In this document: in pieces, positions 1-6,683 of the stretch | Numbering within the stretch: the first letter of the stretch is position 1 | Layout of the letters: each line of letters starts with the position of its first letter | NCBI GenBank assembly: GCA_015657395.1 | Contig: JADLKI010000009.1 | Location: forward strand, 175,609 to 186,760 | Length of the DNA stretch: 11,152 nt | DNA from: Spirochaetales bacterium | Lineage (GTDB): Bacteria; Spirochaetota; Spirochaetia; Treponematales; Rectinemataceae | Direction of reading: 5' to 3' | Notes under the pieces: generated by a model | Told to the model about the DNA's origin: nothing | Database searches by the model: none | What the model saw: only the letters and a program-made list of their open reading frames with translations | Made by a program: the position numbers and the translations under genes

Positions 1-291
1 GTCCTGGGCGGGTCTACGCGCGGCATACTCGAGAATCAGAAAAAATATTCCTATAAAATTGTTCTGGACAGGGCGGTCGGGCAGAATATCGTCGATCTGC
101 TCGCCCACATAGATACCAAAGTCACCATAGACTGTTCGGGCAGCAGTATTCTGTTGGGCGGCAGCATAACGAATGTCGTGCTCATAAAAATATTGACGTG
201 TTTCGAGCAGTACGGCTACACCATCGTATCGATCTCCAGGGAAGAAATCAGCCTCGAAGATGTCTATATGGCCTTGATGGAGAATAACTAA
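1..291 (+). CDS. ABC transporter ATP-binding protein, C-terminal end (5' part outside window)
   Basis: The frame is open from the first base to a TAA at 289-291 and encodes the last 96 residues of a protein. No Walker A, signature or Walker B motif lies in the window, so the call rests on two points. The tail ends in SLEDVYMALMENN, the kind of 'sLEDvF' ending seen in the C-terminal extension of ABC-2-type ATPases. The next gene is an ABC-2 permease starting after a single-base gap. If correct, this is the cytoplasmic subunit that hydrolyses ATP to drive the permease. The visible part is probably the regulatory C-terminal domain (alternating beta strands and helices) rather than the nucleotide-binding core. 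Base composition is AT-richer than the rest of the window, like the permease. Substrate unknown. Confidence 0.6.
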   Translation, partial: VLGGSTRGILENQKKYSYKIVLDRAVGQNIVDLLAHIDTKVTIDCSGSSILLGGSITNVVLIKILTCFEQYGYTIVSISREEISLEDVYMALMENN

Positions 292-292
292 A

Positions 293-1039
293 ATGAAATT
301 TTATAAATTGGTTTATCGGGAATGGTTATGCCTGATGCAGAGCTGGAAAATTTTCCTGCAGTCGCTGCTGGACCCGTTGTTGACGCTTTCGGTCTTTGCG
401 TTCGCCTTTTCGAGGATCGTTAAGAGCTCGGTGGGAGGAAACAATTATATTCAATTCATCATACCCGGAATTCTGGGCCTGATTTCGATGTCGAACGGGC
501 TCTACATCTCCGTTCCGATCTATACGGACAAACTCACCGGCGAACTGGAACTGCTGTTCAGTTTTCCGGTCGGCAGACTGAGCATTATCTTTGCCAAGTA
601 CATTGTGGCCATCGTTCGGAGCACTATCGGGTTTCTCATCGTCGTAGCAATGGTGTGCATGTTCTATTCCAGCTACATCACCATGACGCTCGGTTCGATT
701 GCGGCGCTCTACTGTATCCACTGTCTGGGCACCCTGCTCTTTTCTTCACTGTTCTTCATGCTGGTCGCCAGCATCAAAAAGCAGGATACGTTCAATCTGA
801 TAATCAATCTGATTTATGTGCCCTTAATATACATATCGAACATATATTACCCCATCGACTCGATGCCCTTGGTGTTCCGGCCTTTTGCGCTGGTCAATCC
901 CATGAGCTATCTGGTGGAGGTGTCCCGGGACATTGTTTCTCATCTGCCCGTTCACTATGCATCTCTGGGAATCGTATCGGTGGTCTTTGTCGTGTCGGTG
1001 CTCGTCGGCTGGCGCGCATTCAACCGAATGTTCAAATAA
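293..1039 (+). CDS. ABC-2 type transporter permease
   Basis: A 248-residue integral membrane protein with about six hydrophobic segments, roughly at residues 24-43, 53-75, 98-124, 132-159, 167-186 and 224-242. Family hallmarks are the PG pair at 58-59 in the second segment, a conserved-looking loop around 79-95 (DKLTGELELLFSFPVGR), the NIYYPIDSMP element near 183-192 and the NPMSYLVEVSR element at 202-212. This matches ABC-2 permeases of drug, polysaccharide or peptide exporters, which act in the inner membrane as dimers with an ATPase. It starts one base after the ATPase stop; a GGAG at 279-282 lies ten bases before the ATG, so translation is probably coupled. Codon use is AT-rich (many ATA, TAT and AAT), unlike the genes downstream. 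Nothing in the sequence identifies the exported substrate. Confidence 0.88.
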   Translation: MKFYKLVYREWLCLMQSWKIFLQSLLDPLLTLSVFAFAFSRIVKSSVGGNNYIQFIIPGILGLISMSNGLYISVPIYTDKLTGELELLFSFPVGRLSIIFAKYIVAIVRSTIGFLIVVAMVCMFYSSYITMTLGSIAALYCIHCLGTLLFSSLFFMLVASIKKQDTFNLIINLIYVPLIYISNIYYPIDSMPLVFRPFALVNPMSYLVEVSRDIVSHLPVHYASLGIVSVVFVVSVLVGWRAFNRMFK

Positions 1040-1058
1040 ATGCTTTCTCTCTTACAGC

Positions 1059-1844
1059 CTATCTCAAATTAAATTCCTCGCCCGGCTGCACGAACTGAAG
1101 CTCCCCCACCCTCTCCATCTTTCTGCTCATGTGGATGCCCCGGAGGCGCCCGATGCCGGCACCGGACAGGCCCTGCGCCGCGGCCAAGAGCTCCTGCGGA
1201 CTCATGTGCACTCCGTTCTCCCTTTCTCCATTCGTATCGCAGAGGATGAGCTTTGCGCCCGAGTCCAGGAGCACCCGCACGCCTTCGAACATGGAGGTGT
1301 CCGAGCTGTAGATGAAGAGGGCCTTTTCGAGATATTCCGGGGACGAGGGGAGAGCCCCATCCTGCCCCCTCTCCCCGCGATCAGGGAGAAGGTCGGCAGA
1401 GAGTGCGCCGTGCGCCTGAATCCGAACCAGAGATTCCCCTTGACGGCGATGACATCGTCCTCATCGATCTCGACGATCTGCACTCTCTGGTCGAAATCGC
1501 GCAGGTACGGGTGTTCGGGCGGAATCGCGAGGCGCATGAGTTCGCGCAGGTGGCCCGCAAAACCTTCGGGGCCGATGACGACAAGCCGCGTGCCCCTGTT
1601 GTAGTGGGAGCCGGAGTCGCCCCAGTAGAGCCAGTTGAAAAAGAAGAAGGGAAAGCCGAAACAGTGGTCGCCGTGGATGTGGCTTATAAAGACAGTGTCC
1701 ATCTGGCGGGGCTCATCCCCTGCTGCATCAGGGACTGCAGAATATCGGGGGGCGTCTCCACGAGCACGTGGCCGTCTATCGCCATCGCGTTGTACGGCAA
1801 TCCCTCGTTGTAGAATCCCCGTTGCCGAGAATTTTTATGTTCAT
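1059..1844 (-). pseudogene. RNase Z-like metallo-beta-lactamase-fold hydrolase, broken by three frameshifts
   Basis: Reading the - strand from the ATG at 1844 and restoring one base at each of three places gives about 262 residues of one coherent MBL-fold protein. It has an N-terminal strand MNIKILGNGGFYNEGLP, then VETPPDI, the metal motif HIHGDH (about residues 56-61), AHSLPTFSL, the metal-ligand region YSSDTSMFEG and the C-terminal HMSPQELLAAA and IHMSRK elements. These match the tRNase Z/COG1234 pattern, including the late histidines. The breaks lie at the G run 1817-1820, at about 1703-1712 and at about 1373-1384; each needs one extra base. The intact protein would be a zinc-dependent phosphodiesterase, possibly tRNA 3' processing or a related hydrolase. 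The start overlaps the dnaE stop (ATGA), with GGAGG ten bases upstream, so it was co-translated with dnaE. Real decay and sequencing error both remain possible. Confidence 0.82.
1347..1376. repeat. 8-bp perfect inverted repeat at the third frameshift
   Basis: GGGGAGAG at 1347-1354 and CTCTCCCC at 1369-1376 are exact reverse complements with a 14-base C-rich loop between them. The repeat sits inside the MBL gene next to the point where the reading frame changes (about 1373-1384). No T-run follows on either strand, and it lies inside a gene, so a terminator is unlikely. It encodes the low-complexity Arg/Gly/Pro stretch that separates the TFSL and YSSDTS parts of the protein. Confidence 0.5.
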
Positions 1845-4800
1845 ACCCGCCAGACCTCCGCCACCGCAGGCTGCTTTTTCAACAGCGCAATGTCTTCATC
1901 GCTCGCCGAGCAGGTCGTATGGGGCCCAGCCTCGATCAGAGCCTCGCCTCCCCGGGACAGCGGGAGGTGGAAGATGACCTTGCACTGCCCATGGAGAGAA
2001 TATACCGCATCCCTGAGCTGATATAAACCTGATTCGCCAGACTGCTCCGCGGCGCCGCCCGACTCCGCGCGGCAGAGCGCCGGAGACAGCTGAATGTGAA
2101 GCTCGCGCCAGGACATCTTCTTCAGGGCCTCGGGGTCGAGAATCTCCTGGATTTTCAGCGAGGGAGCGCGGCGGGAATTGTCGAATATGCCCCGCACGCA
2201 GAGCACGCGGTCCTTTACGAAGGCCCCTTCGTTCTTCTCGAGCATGTCGGGAAAGATCACTATATCGATGGATCCGTGGTAATCCTCGAGTTTACCGAAG
2301 GCCATCCGCCGCCCGTTCTGTGTCGTGTGCACGCGGAATTCCGTGAGAAGCGCGACCGCGATGTATTCGCGGTTGGGGCTCGCCTGGTCGAGGTGTCCCA
2401 TGTCGAGGGTGGACGAGCGCTCCCATATCATCCGGTACTCATCCATCGGGTGCGCCGAGAAGAAAAATCCCAGGAGCTCCTTCTCCGACTGCAGCATCTC
2501 CTGGTTGGAGAACTCGTCGGCCGGCTCGAATACAAAATCGGGGTAGGAGCCCATATCCTCCATGTCGAAGAGCGAGCCATCGCGCGAAGCCTCGAACGAG
2601 CGCTTGCCCTCGACATGCTCCATCGCGCGCTCGAGGTTGTTCAGAAGCTGGCGGCGCCTGTGCTTCAGCGAATCGAAGCACCCCGCCAGTATGAGCGATT
2701 CCATCGTCTTCCGGTTGAGCCCGGCGTCGTGGAGCCGCGTCAGGAAATCGATGAAATCGACAAATTTGCCGTGCGCTCTGCGCTCTTCCTGGATCGCCTC
2801 AGCGATGCCTTCCCCCACGCCCTTGATGCCCAGAAAACCATAGACGATCTGGCCGTGGTCCACGCTGAAATTCGCGTCGGAGCGGTTGATGTCGGGGGGC
2901 CGGACGGACAGTCCCATCTGGCGCGCCTCGCTGATGTACTCCGTGAGTTTGTCGGTGTTGCTTATCTCGTTGGTGAGGTTGGCCGCCATGAACTCTGCGG
3001 GATAGTTGGCCTTGAGGTAGGCCGTCTGGTAGGCGACGACCGAGTAGGCGGCCGCGTGCGACTTGTTGAAACCGTAGCCCGCAAAGGGCGTCAGTATTTC
3101 GAAGATACTCTTGGCTTCATCCCTGCCGTATCCGCGGGCGAGGGCGCCCTCGATGAAGGGCCCTTCCTCTTTCTGCAGAATCTCGAGCTTTTTCTTCCCC
3201 ATGGCGCGCCGCAGGAGATCCGCCCGTCCCAGCGAGTACCCCGCGACTTCGCGCGCGACCTGCATGACCTGCTCCTGGTACACGATCACGCCGTAGGTCC
3301 CCTTGAGATATTTCTCGAGGGATGGGTGGGGATAGGTGATGGCCGTCTTGCCGTTCTTGGAATTGATGAACTGATCGATATTCTCCATGGGGCCCGGCCG
3401 ATACAGGGCGTTCAACGCGATGAGGTCCTCAATGGTGGAAGGCTTCGCGCGCTTCAGGACCGACTGCATGCCCTGCGATTCAAACTGGAAAATGGAGGTG
3501 CTCTTGCCCCCGCAGAGCATCTTGAAGGTCTTGGGGTCGGCGTCGGGGATATCCTCTTCTTTGATGTCGACGCCGCGCCTGTGGAGGAGATCGAGGGTGT
3601 TGCGGATCAGGGTGAGGGTCTTGAGGCCCAGGAAGTCCATCTTCACGAGGCCGCAGTTTTCGAGATACTCCATGGTATACTGCGTGGCCACGAGGCCAGT
3701 CTTCGGATCCTTGTAGAGCGGGACGTAGTCCGTGAGCACCGATTTGCCGATGACGATGCCCGCCGCGTGGAGTGAGCTGTGGCGGTGCAGGTTTTCCAGT
3801 TTCGCCGCGATGGAGAAGAGCTCGGAGTACCGGGGGTTCTGCATGAGGGCGGCGAACTTGGGCTCCATCTTCAGGGCCTTTGCGAGCGACATCTTGGGGT
3901 CTTCGGGGACGAGCTTGGCGATCTGGTTCGCCTCGTCGAAGGGGATGTCCAGGGCGCGGGCGACGTCTTTTAGCACGGCCTTCGCCTTCAGCGTGCCGAA
4001 GGTAATGATCTGCGCGACGCGGTCGTGTCCGTACTTCTCCGCCACGTAGTCGATGACTTCGCCGCGGCGTTCGAAGTCGAAGTCGACGTCGAAGTCGGGC
4101 ATGGAAATGCGCTCAGGATTCAGGAATCGCTCGAACAGCAGGTCGTATTTCAGAGGGTCGATGTCCGTGATGCGCATGGAATACGCGACGATCGAGCCCG
4201 CGCCCGAGCCGCGCCCCGGCCCCACCGGAATGCCGTGCTCCTTCGCCCAGTGGATGAAGTCCCACACGATGAGGAAATACCCCGTAAACCCCATCTTGAT
4301 GATGACATCGAGCTCGTATTCGAGGCGCTCGAGGGCCTCGGAACTGGGGTTCGCATAGCGGGTGCGGAGACCTTCCCGCGCGATATGGCGCAGATATTCT
4401 TCAGGCGTCGAAAAGCCCTCCGGCACCTGGTAATCGGGCAGAAGCGGGCCGGGAAACTCGATCTTGAGCCTGGCCATCTCGTTGACCTTGAGCGTATTCG
4501 CGAGGGCCTCGGGCACCTCGGCGAAGAGCGCCTCCATCTCCTCCGGGCTCTTCATATAGAATTGGTCGTTCGGGAAGCGCATCCTCGACGGGTCGTTGCG
4601 CTTGCGGTTTGTGCCGATGCAGAGGAGAATGTCCTGGGCGACGGCGTCTTCGCGCTCGACATAGTGAAGATCGTTGGTGGCCAGGAGAGGAACACCGAGC
4701 TCTCTGGACAGCCGGATCAGCTCTCTGTTGACGATCCGCTGCTCGTCGAGGCCGTGGTCCTGAAGCTCGAGGTAGAAGTGATCCTTTCCGAACAATTCCC

Positions 4801-5290
4801 TGTAGAACCCGATTTTCTTGACCGCCTGGTCGAGCTTGCCCGAAAGGATGAGGGAGGGGATCTCCCCCGCAAGGCAGGCCGAGGACGCGATCAGCCCCGC
4901 GGAATTCGCGGCCAAAAGCTCGTCGTCGATGCGGGGCTTGTAGTAGAAACCTTCGGTGAAGGAGCTCGATGTCAGCTTGAGGAGGTTGTGGTAGCCCTCC
5001 AGATTCTCCGCGATCAGCAGGAAGTGCCAGTATTTGTTGCCGTTCTCGGTCCCGGTCTTTTCGAGCCGTGAGCCGCCGGCGACATAGAACTCACAGCCGA
5101 TGATGGGATTTATGCCGGCGTCGCGGCACTCCTTTTCGAAGGCCATCACCCCGAACATGTTGCCGTGGTCGGTGATGGCGACGCCGGGCATGCCGAAGGA
5201 CTTTGCCTTTTTTACCAGCCTCGAAACAGGCGCGGCGCCGTCGAGGAGGGAATAATCGCTATGGTTGTGGAGATGAACAAATTCTGCCAT
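1841..5290 (-). CDS. dnaE: DNA polymerase III subunit alpha
   Basis: Replicative family C polymerase, 1149 residues, full length for DnaE. Domains in order: a PHP domain (about 1-280) starting FVHLHNHSDYSLLDG; the polymerase palm with GPGRGSGAGS (357-366) and the catalytic PDFDVDF (D401 and D403, the same numbers as in E. coli) plus D552 in KMDFLGLKTLT; fingers with YRPGPM and AGYGFNKSHAAAYSVVAY; a helix-hairpin-helix GIKGVGEG near 825; an OB fold near 970-1035; and a C-terminal domain to the end. By family knowledge it extends DNA at the fork with the beta clamp. The nine PHP metal ligands all appear present (H8, H10, D17, H42, E67, H89, C139, D207, H209), unlike E. coli DnaE. An in-frame ATG 29 codons upstream was rejected: homology begins at MAEFVHLHNH, and the extension would run through the intergenic region to near the divergent promoter. 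The stop overlaps the MBL start (ATGA). Confidence 0.97.
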   Translation of the reverse strand: MAEFVHLHNHSDYSLLDGAAPVSRLVKKAKSFGMPGVAITDHGNMFGVMAFEKECRDAGINPIIGCEFYVAGGSRLEKTGTENGNKYWHFLLIAENLEGYHNLLKLTSSSFTEGFYYKPRIDDELLAANSAGLIASSACLAGEIPSLILSGKLDQAVKKIGFYRELFGKDHFYLELQDHGLDEQRIVNRELIRLSRELGVPLLATNDLHYVEREDAVAQDILLCIGTNRKRNDPSRMRFPNDQFYMKSPEEMEALFAEVPEALANTLKVNEMARLKIEFPGPLLPDYQVPEGFSTPEEYLRHIAREGLRTRYANPSSEALERLEYELDVIIKMGFTGYFLIVWDFIHWAKEHGIPVGPGRGSGAGSIVAYSMRITDIDPLKYDLLFERFLNPERISMPDFDVDFDFERRGEVIDYVAEKYGHDRVAQIITFGTLKAKAVLKDVARALDIPFDEANQIAKLVPEDPKMSLAKALKMEPKFAALMQNPRYSELFSIAAKLENLHRHSSLHAAGIVIGKSVLTDYVPLYKDPKTGLVATQYTMEYLENCGLVKMDFLGLKTLTLIRNTLDLLHRRGVDIKEEDIPDADPKTFKMLCGGKSTSIFQFESQGMQSVLKRAKPSTIEDLIALNALYRPGPMENIDQFINSKNGKTAITYPHPSLEKYLKGTYGVIVYQEQVMQVAREVAGYSLGRADLLRRAMGKKKLEILQKEEGPFIEGALARGYGRDEAKSIFEILTPFAGYGFNKSHAAAYSVVAYQTAYLKANYPAEFMAANLTNEISNTDKLTEYISEARQMGLSVRPPDINRSDANFSVDHGQIVYGFLGIKGVGEGIAEAIQEERRAHGKFVDFIDFLTRLHDAGLNRKTMESLILAGCFDSLKHRRRQLLNNLERAMEHVEGKRSFEASRDGSLFDMEDMGSYPDFVFEPADEFSNQEMLQSEKELLGFFFSAHPMDEYRMIWERSSTLDMGHLDQASPNREYIAVALLTEFRVHTTQNGRRMAFGKLEDYHGSIDIVIFPDMLEKNEGAFVKDRVLCVRGIFDNSRRAPSLKIQEILDPEALKKMSWRELHIQLSPALCRAESGGAAEQSGESGLYQLRDAVYSLHGQCKVIFHLPLSRGGEALIEAGPHTTCSASDEDIALLKKQPAVAEVWRV

Positions 5291-5296
5291 GTCCCC

Positions 5297-5325
5297 AGTA
5301 TACCCCAGCTTGGACTCTTGCTGAA
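5297..5325 (-). promoter_or_regulatory. candidate dnaE promoter, possibly leaderless
   Basis: On the - strand TATACT (5302-5297) matches five of six -10 consensus bases. With a 17-base spacer it is preceded by TTCAGC (5325-5320), which matches only three of six -35 bases. The -10 is followed by GGGGAC and then the dnaE ATG, which places the expected transcription start at or next to the A of that ATG. If used, the mRNA would have essentially no leader; alternatively GGGG serves as a weak ribosome site on a longer transcript. Inference from spacing only. Confidence 0.3.
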
Positions 5326-5354
5326 CCTGTCCGCGACGGAAAAACGCGCGGTAC

Positions 5355-5377
5355 CGGCAATTTGCCGATTCGGGCAA
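5355..5377. repeat. palindromic operator candidate: CGGCAA-T-TTGCCG plus an extra half-site
   Basis: CGGCAA (5355-5360) and TTGCCG (5362-5367) form a perfect 13-base palindrome with one central base. A third copy of the half-site, GGCAA (5373-5377), is inverted relative to TTGCC (5362-5366) with a six-base spacer, so three half-sites alternate. The array covers the -35 hexamer of the hydroxylase operon promoter and reaches into the spacer, the classic place for a repressor to block RNA polymerase. No regulator gene is visible in the window, so the protein that binds is unknown. Confidence 0.5.
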
Positions 5378-5390
5378 GCTATGCTATGAT
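5362..5390 (+). promoter_or_regulatory. sigma70-type promoter of the molybdenum hydroxylase operon
   Basis: The -35 is TTGCCG (5362-5367, four of six consensus bases). The spacer is 17 bases. The -10 is TATGAT (5385-5390, five of six), preceded by TGC (5382-5384), which makes an extended -10. Transcription should start near 5397, giving a leader of about 43 bases before the ATG at 5440. The -35 lies inside a palindrome. A second small dyad, GCTAT-N6-ATAGC (5378-5393), spans the -10. No alternative of similar quality was seen in this gap. Confidence 0.6.
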
Positions 5391-5426
5391 AGCCCAATCA
5401 GGGTGGAGACAGTCATCTACATCAGC

Positions 5427-5432
5427 AAGGAG
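5427..5432 (+). promoter_or_regulatory. ribosome binding site AAGGAG that fixes the FAD-subunit start
   Basis: AAGGAG lies seven bases before the ATG at 5440. It settles the start of the FAD subunit against in-frame ATGs further upstream, which lie before or within the promoter and would add residues unlike the family. Confidence 0.75.
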
Positions 5433-5439
5433 CGTGCAG

Positions 5440-6228
5440 ATGGAAATACTCGAATATGCTCGTCCCCGAAGCACGGATGAAGCATTTCGTCTCATTCGCG
5501 AACAGCACGGCACGGCAATCGGGGGCGCCGCGTGGCTTCGGACAAACACGAAAACCCTAGCGCTCGGTGTCGATCTGGCCGGCTTGGGTCTGGAATATGT
5601 CCGGGAAGCCGGCGACCATATCGAGATCGGCGCCATGACGACCTACAGGGAACTCGAGACGAGCCGGCCCCTCAAAGCCCGCTTCGGCGCTCTCTTCGAG
5701 GCGACCGTCGGTCATGTGGTCGGCATTCAGCTGCGCAATATCATCACGGTGGGGGGAACCGTAGCCGGGCGCTATGGTTTTTCCGACTTGAACACGACGC
5801 TCTGTGCGCTGGGCGCCCGGGCGGTCTTCCATCCCGGCAGGGCGGTCGACCTGGCGGACTTCATCGAAAAAGGCGCTGAAGGGCCGTTCCTGCTCGAAAA
5901 GATCCTGCTGCCCGCTTCAGTCAGGGCCGCGTACCAGCAGATGAGAATTTCCCGAAACGATTTCCCCATCCTCAACACTACGTCCGCGTGGACGGGTTCC
6001 GGCTGGCGCATCGCGGTCGGAGCGAGGCCAGCGGCCGCCCGCCTCTGCAGAGAGGCGATGGCCCTTCTGGGCAACGATCCTCACCCGTCCGACGAAAAAA
6101 TTGTGGCCGCGGCGCGCGCCGCGGCGCGCGAGCTCCAGTTCGGCAGCGACATCAGGGCGAGCGCCGAGTACCGCAGGGACATTCTGCCCGTGCTCATACG
6201 GCGCGCGCTTACGGAGGTGCGGGGATGA
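5440..6228 (+). CDS. xdhB: xanthine dehydrogenase family protein, FAD-binding subunit
   Basis: A 262-residue subunit of a three-subunit molybdenum hydroxylase. It binds FAD and passes electrons from the iron-sulfur subunit to the final acceptor (often NAD+). The N-terminal half carries the FAD-binding fold: MEILEYARPRSTDEAF, AIGGAAWLR near 27-35 in place of the usual AGGTDL, DLAGLGLEYV, IEIGAMTTYRELE, then QLRNIITVGGTVAGRYGFSD, matching the conserved 'IRNvaTvGGN' segment. The C-terminal half matches the CO dehydrogenase flavoprotein C-terminal domain, ending near DIRASAEYRRDILPVLIRRAL. It is somewhat short compared with E. coli XdhB (about 292 aa). The variant GG(A/C)-WLR and GRYGFSD wording recalls FAD subunits in hydroxylase loci of anaerobes (from memory). 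First gene of the operon; its TGA overlaps the next ATG by four bases. E. coli-style symbol; substrate unproven. Confidence 0.88.
   Translation: MEILEYARPRSTDEAFRLIREQHGTAIGGAAWLRTNTKTLALGVDLAGLGLEYVREAGDHIEIGAMTTYRELETSRPLKARFGALFEATVGHVVGIQLRNIITVGGTVAGRYGFSDLNTTLCALGARAVFHPGRAVDLADFIEKGAEGPFLLEKILLPASVRAAYQQMRISRNDFPILNTTSAWTGSGWRIAVGARPAAARLCREAMALLGNDPHPSDEKIVAAARAAARELQFGSDIRASAEYRRDILPVLIRRALTEVRG
6106..6129 (+). repeat. 12-bp perfect tandem duplication inside the FAD-subunit gene
   Basis: The 12 bases GCCGCGGCGCGC occur twice head to tail (6106-6117 and 6118-6129), in frame, encoding AAAR-AAAR in a C-terminal helix of the FAD subunit. The exact repeat at DNA level suggests a recent slippage duplication, although alanine/arginine-rich helices in GC-rich genes can also look like this. 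Confidence 0.6.
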
Positions 6229-6683
6229 ACATCACACTGCATATCAACGGAAAAGAACAGCCCGTAGAATGCCGGGCCGGCGAAATGCTGACGGACGTGC
6301 TCAGGAGGAGCGGCTACGCAGAGGTAAAGAGAGGCTGCGATACGGGGAATTGCGGCGCCTGCACCGTCCTGGTCGACGGCGCGCCCGTCCTCTCCTGTTC
6401 CTACCTCGCCGTCCGCGCCGACGGCAGAGAGATCACGACGATCCAGGGCCTCGCCGAGGAAGCGAAGAAATTCGCGGAGTTTCTGACCGCCGAGGGGGCC
6501 GACCAGTGCGGTTTCTGCGCGCCCGGCTTCGCGCTCACGGTGCTCTCGATGAAGGAAGAGCTCTCCGACCCGGACGAGGCGGAGATCCGTCACTATCTCG
6601 CGGGGAACCTGTGCCGCTGTTCGGGCTATGAAGGGCAGATCCGCGCCATAAAGAAATACCTGGAGGCCAAACATGCGCAATGA
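6225..6683 (+). CDS. xanthine dehydrogenase family protein, [2Fe-2S] iron-sulfur subunit
   Basis: A 152-residue small subunit with two [2Fe-2S] clusters that relays electrons from the molybdenum site to FAD. The plant-ferredoxin-type N-terminal domain has C38, C43, C46 and C58 (CDTGNCGACTVLVDG...C). The all-helical second domain has C95 and C98 (QCGFCAPG) and C130 and C132 (NLCRCSGY). All eight cluster cysteines are present, and so is Q94, which in this family contacts the molybdopterin cofactor. Length is normal. The ATG at 6225 overlaps the FAD-subunit stop (ATGA), with GGAGG (6213-6217) seven bases upstream, and the 3' end overlaps the catalytic subunit by 11 bases. In E. coli nomenclature this would be XdhC. 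No symbol is given, to avoid confusion with the unrelated XdhC maturation factor encoded further down. Confidence 0.95.
   Translation: MNITLHINGKEQPVECRAGEMLTDVLRRSGYAEVKRGCDTGNCGACTVLVDGAPVLSCSYLAVRADGREITTIQGLAEEAKKFAEFLTAEGADQCGFCAPGFALTVLSMKEELSDPDEAEIRHYLAGNLCRCSGYEGQIRAIKKYLEAKHAQ

Noticed and set aside
1040..1058. Terminator between the convergent permease and MBL genes
   Set aside because: The 19-base gap has no stem-loop or T-run on either strand.
1059..1702. Programmed ribosomal frameshifting as the explanation for the MBL gene
   Set aside because: Three separate shifts in one short gene, each needing a missing base, without clear slippery heptamers; decay or sequence error is simpler.
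2096..3775. 559-codon open frame on the + strand opposite dnaE
   Set aside because: It lies wholly antisense to a full-length, motif-complete dnaE. Its Val/Glu/Arg/His-rich text resembles no family and is typical of the mirror frame of a GC-rich gene.
4025..5071. 348-codon open frame on the + strand opposite the 5' half of dnaE
   Set aside because: Antisense shadow of dnaE with no recognisable domain and biased composition.
5291..5377. 29-codon N-terminal extension of DnaE from the upstream ATG at 5377
   Set aside because: The extra residues are not DnaE-like, and the extension would fill most of the divergent intergenic region up to the -35/-10 of the opposite promoter. Family similarity begins at MAEFVHLHNH (5290).
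5203..5439. N-terminal extension of the FAD subunit upstream of 5440
   Set aside because: It would start inside dnaE and cross the promoter. A strong AAGGAG with a seven-base spacer supports the ATG at 5440.
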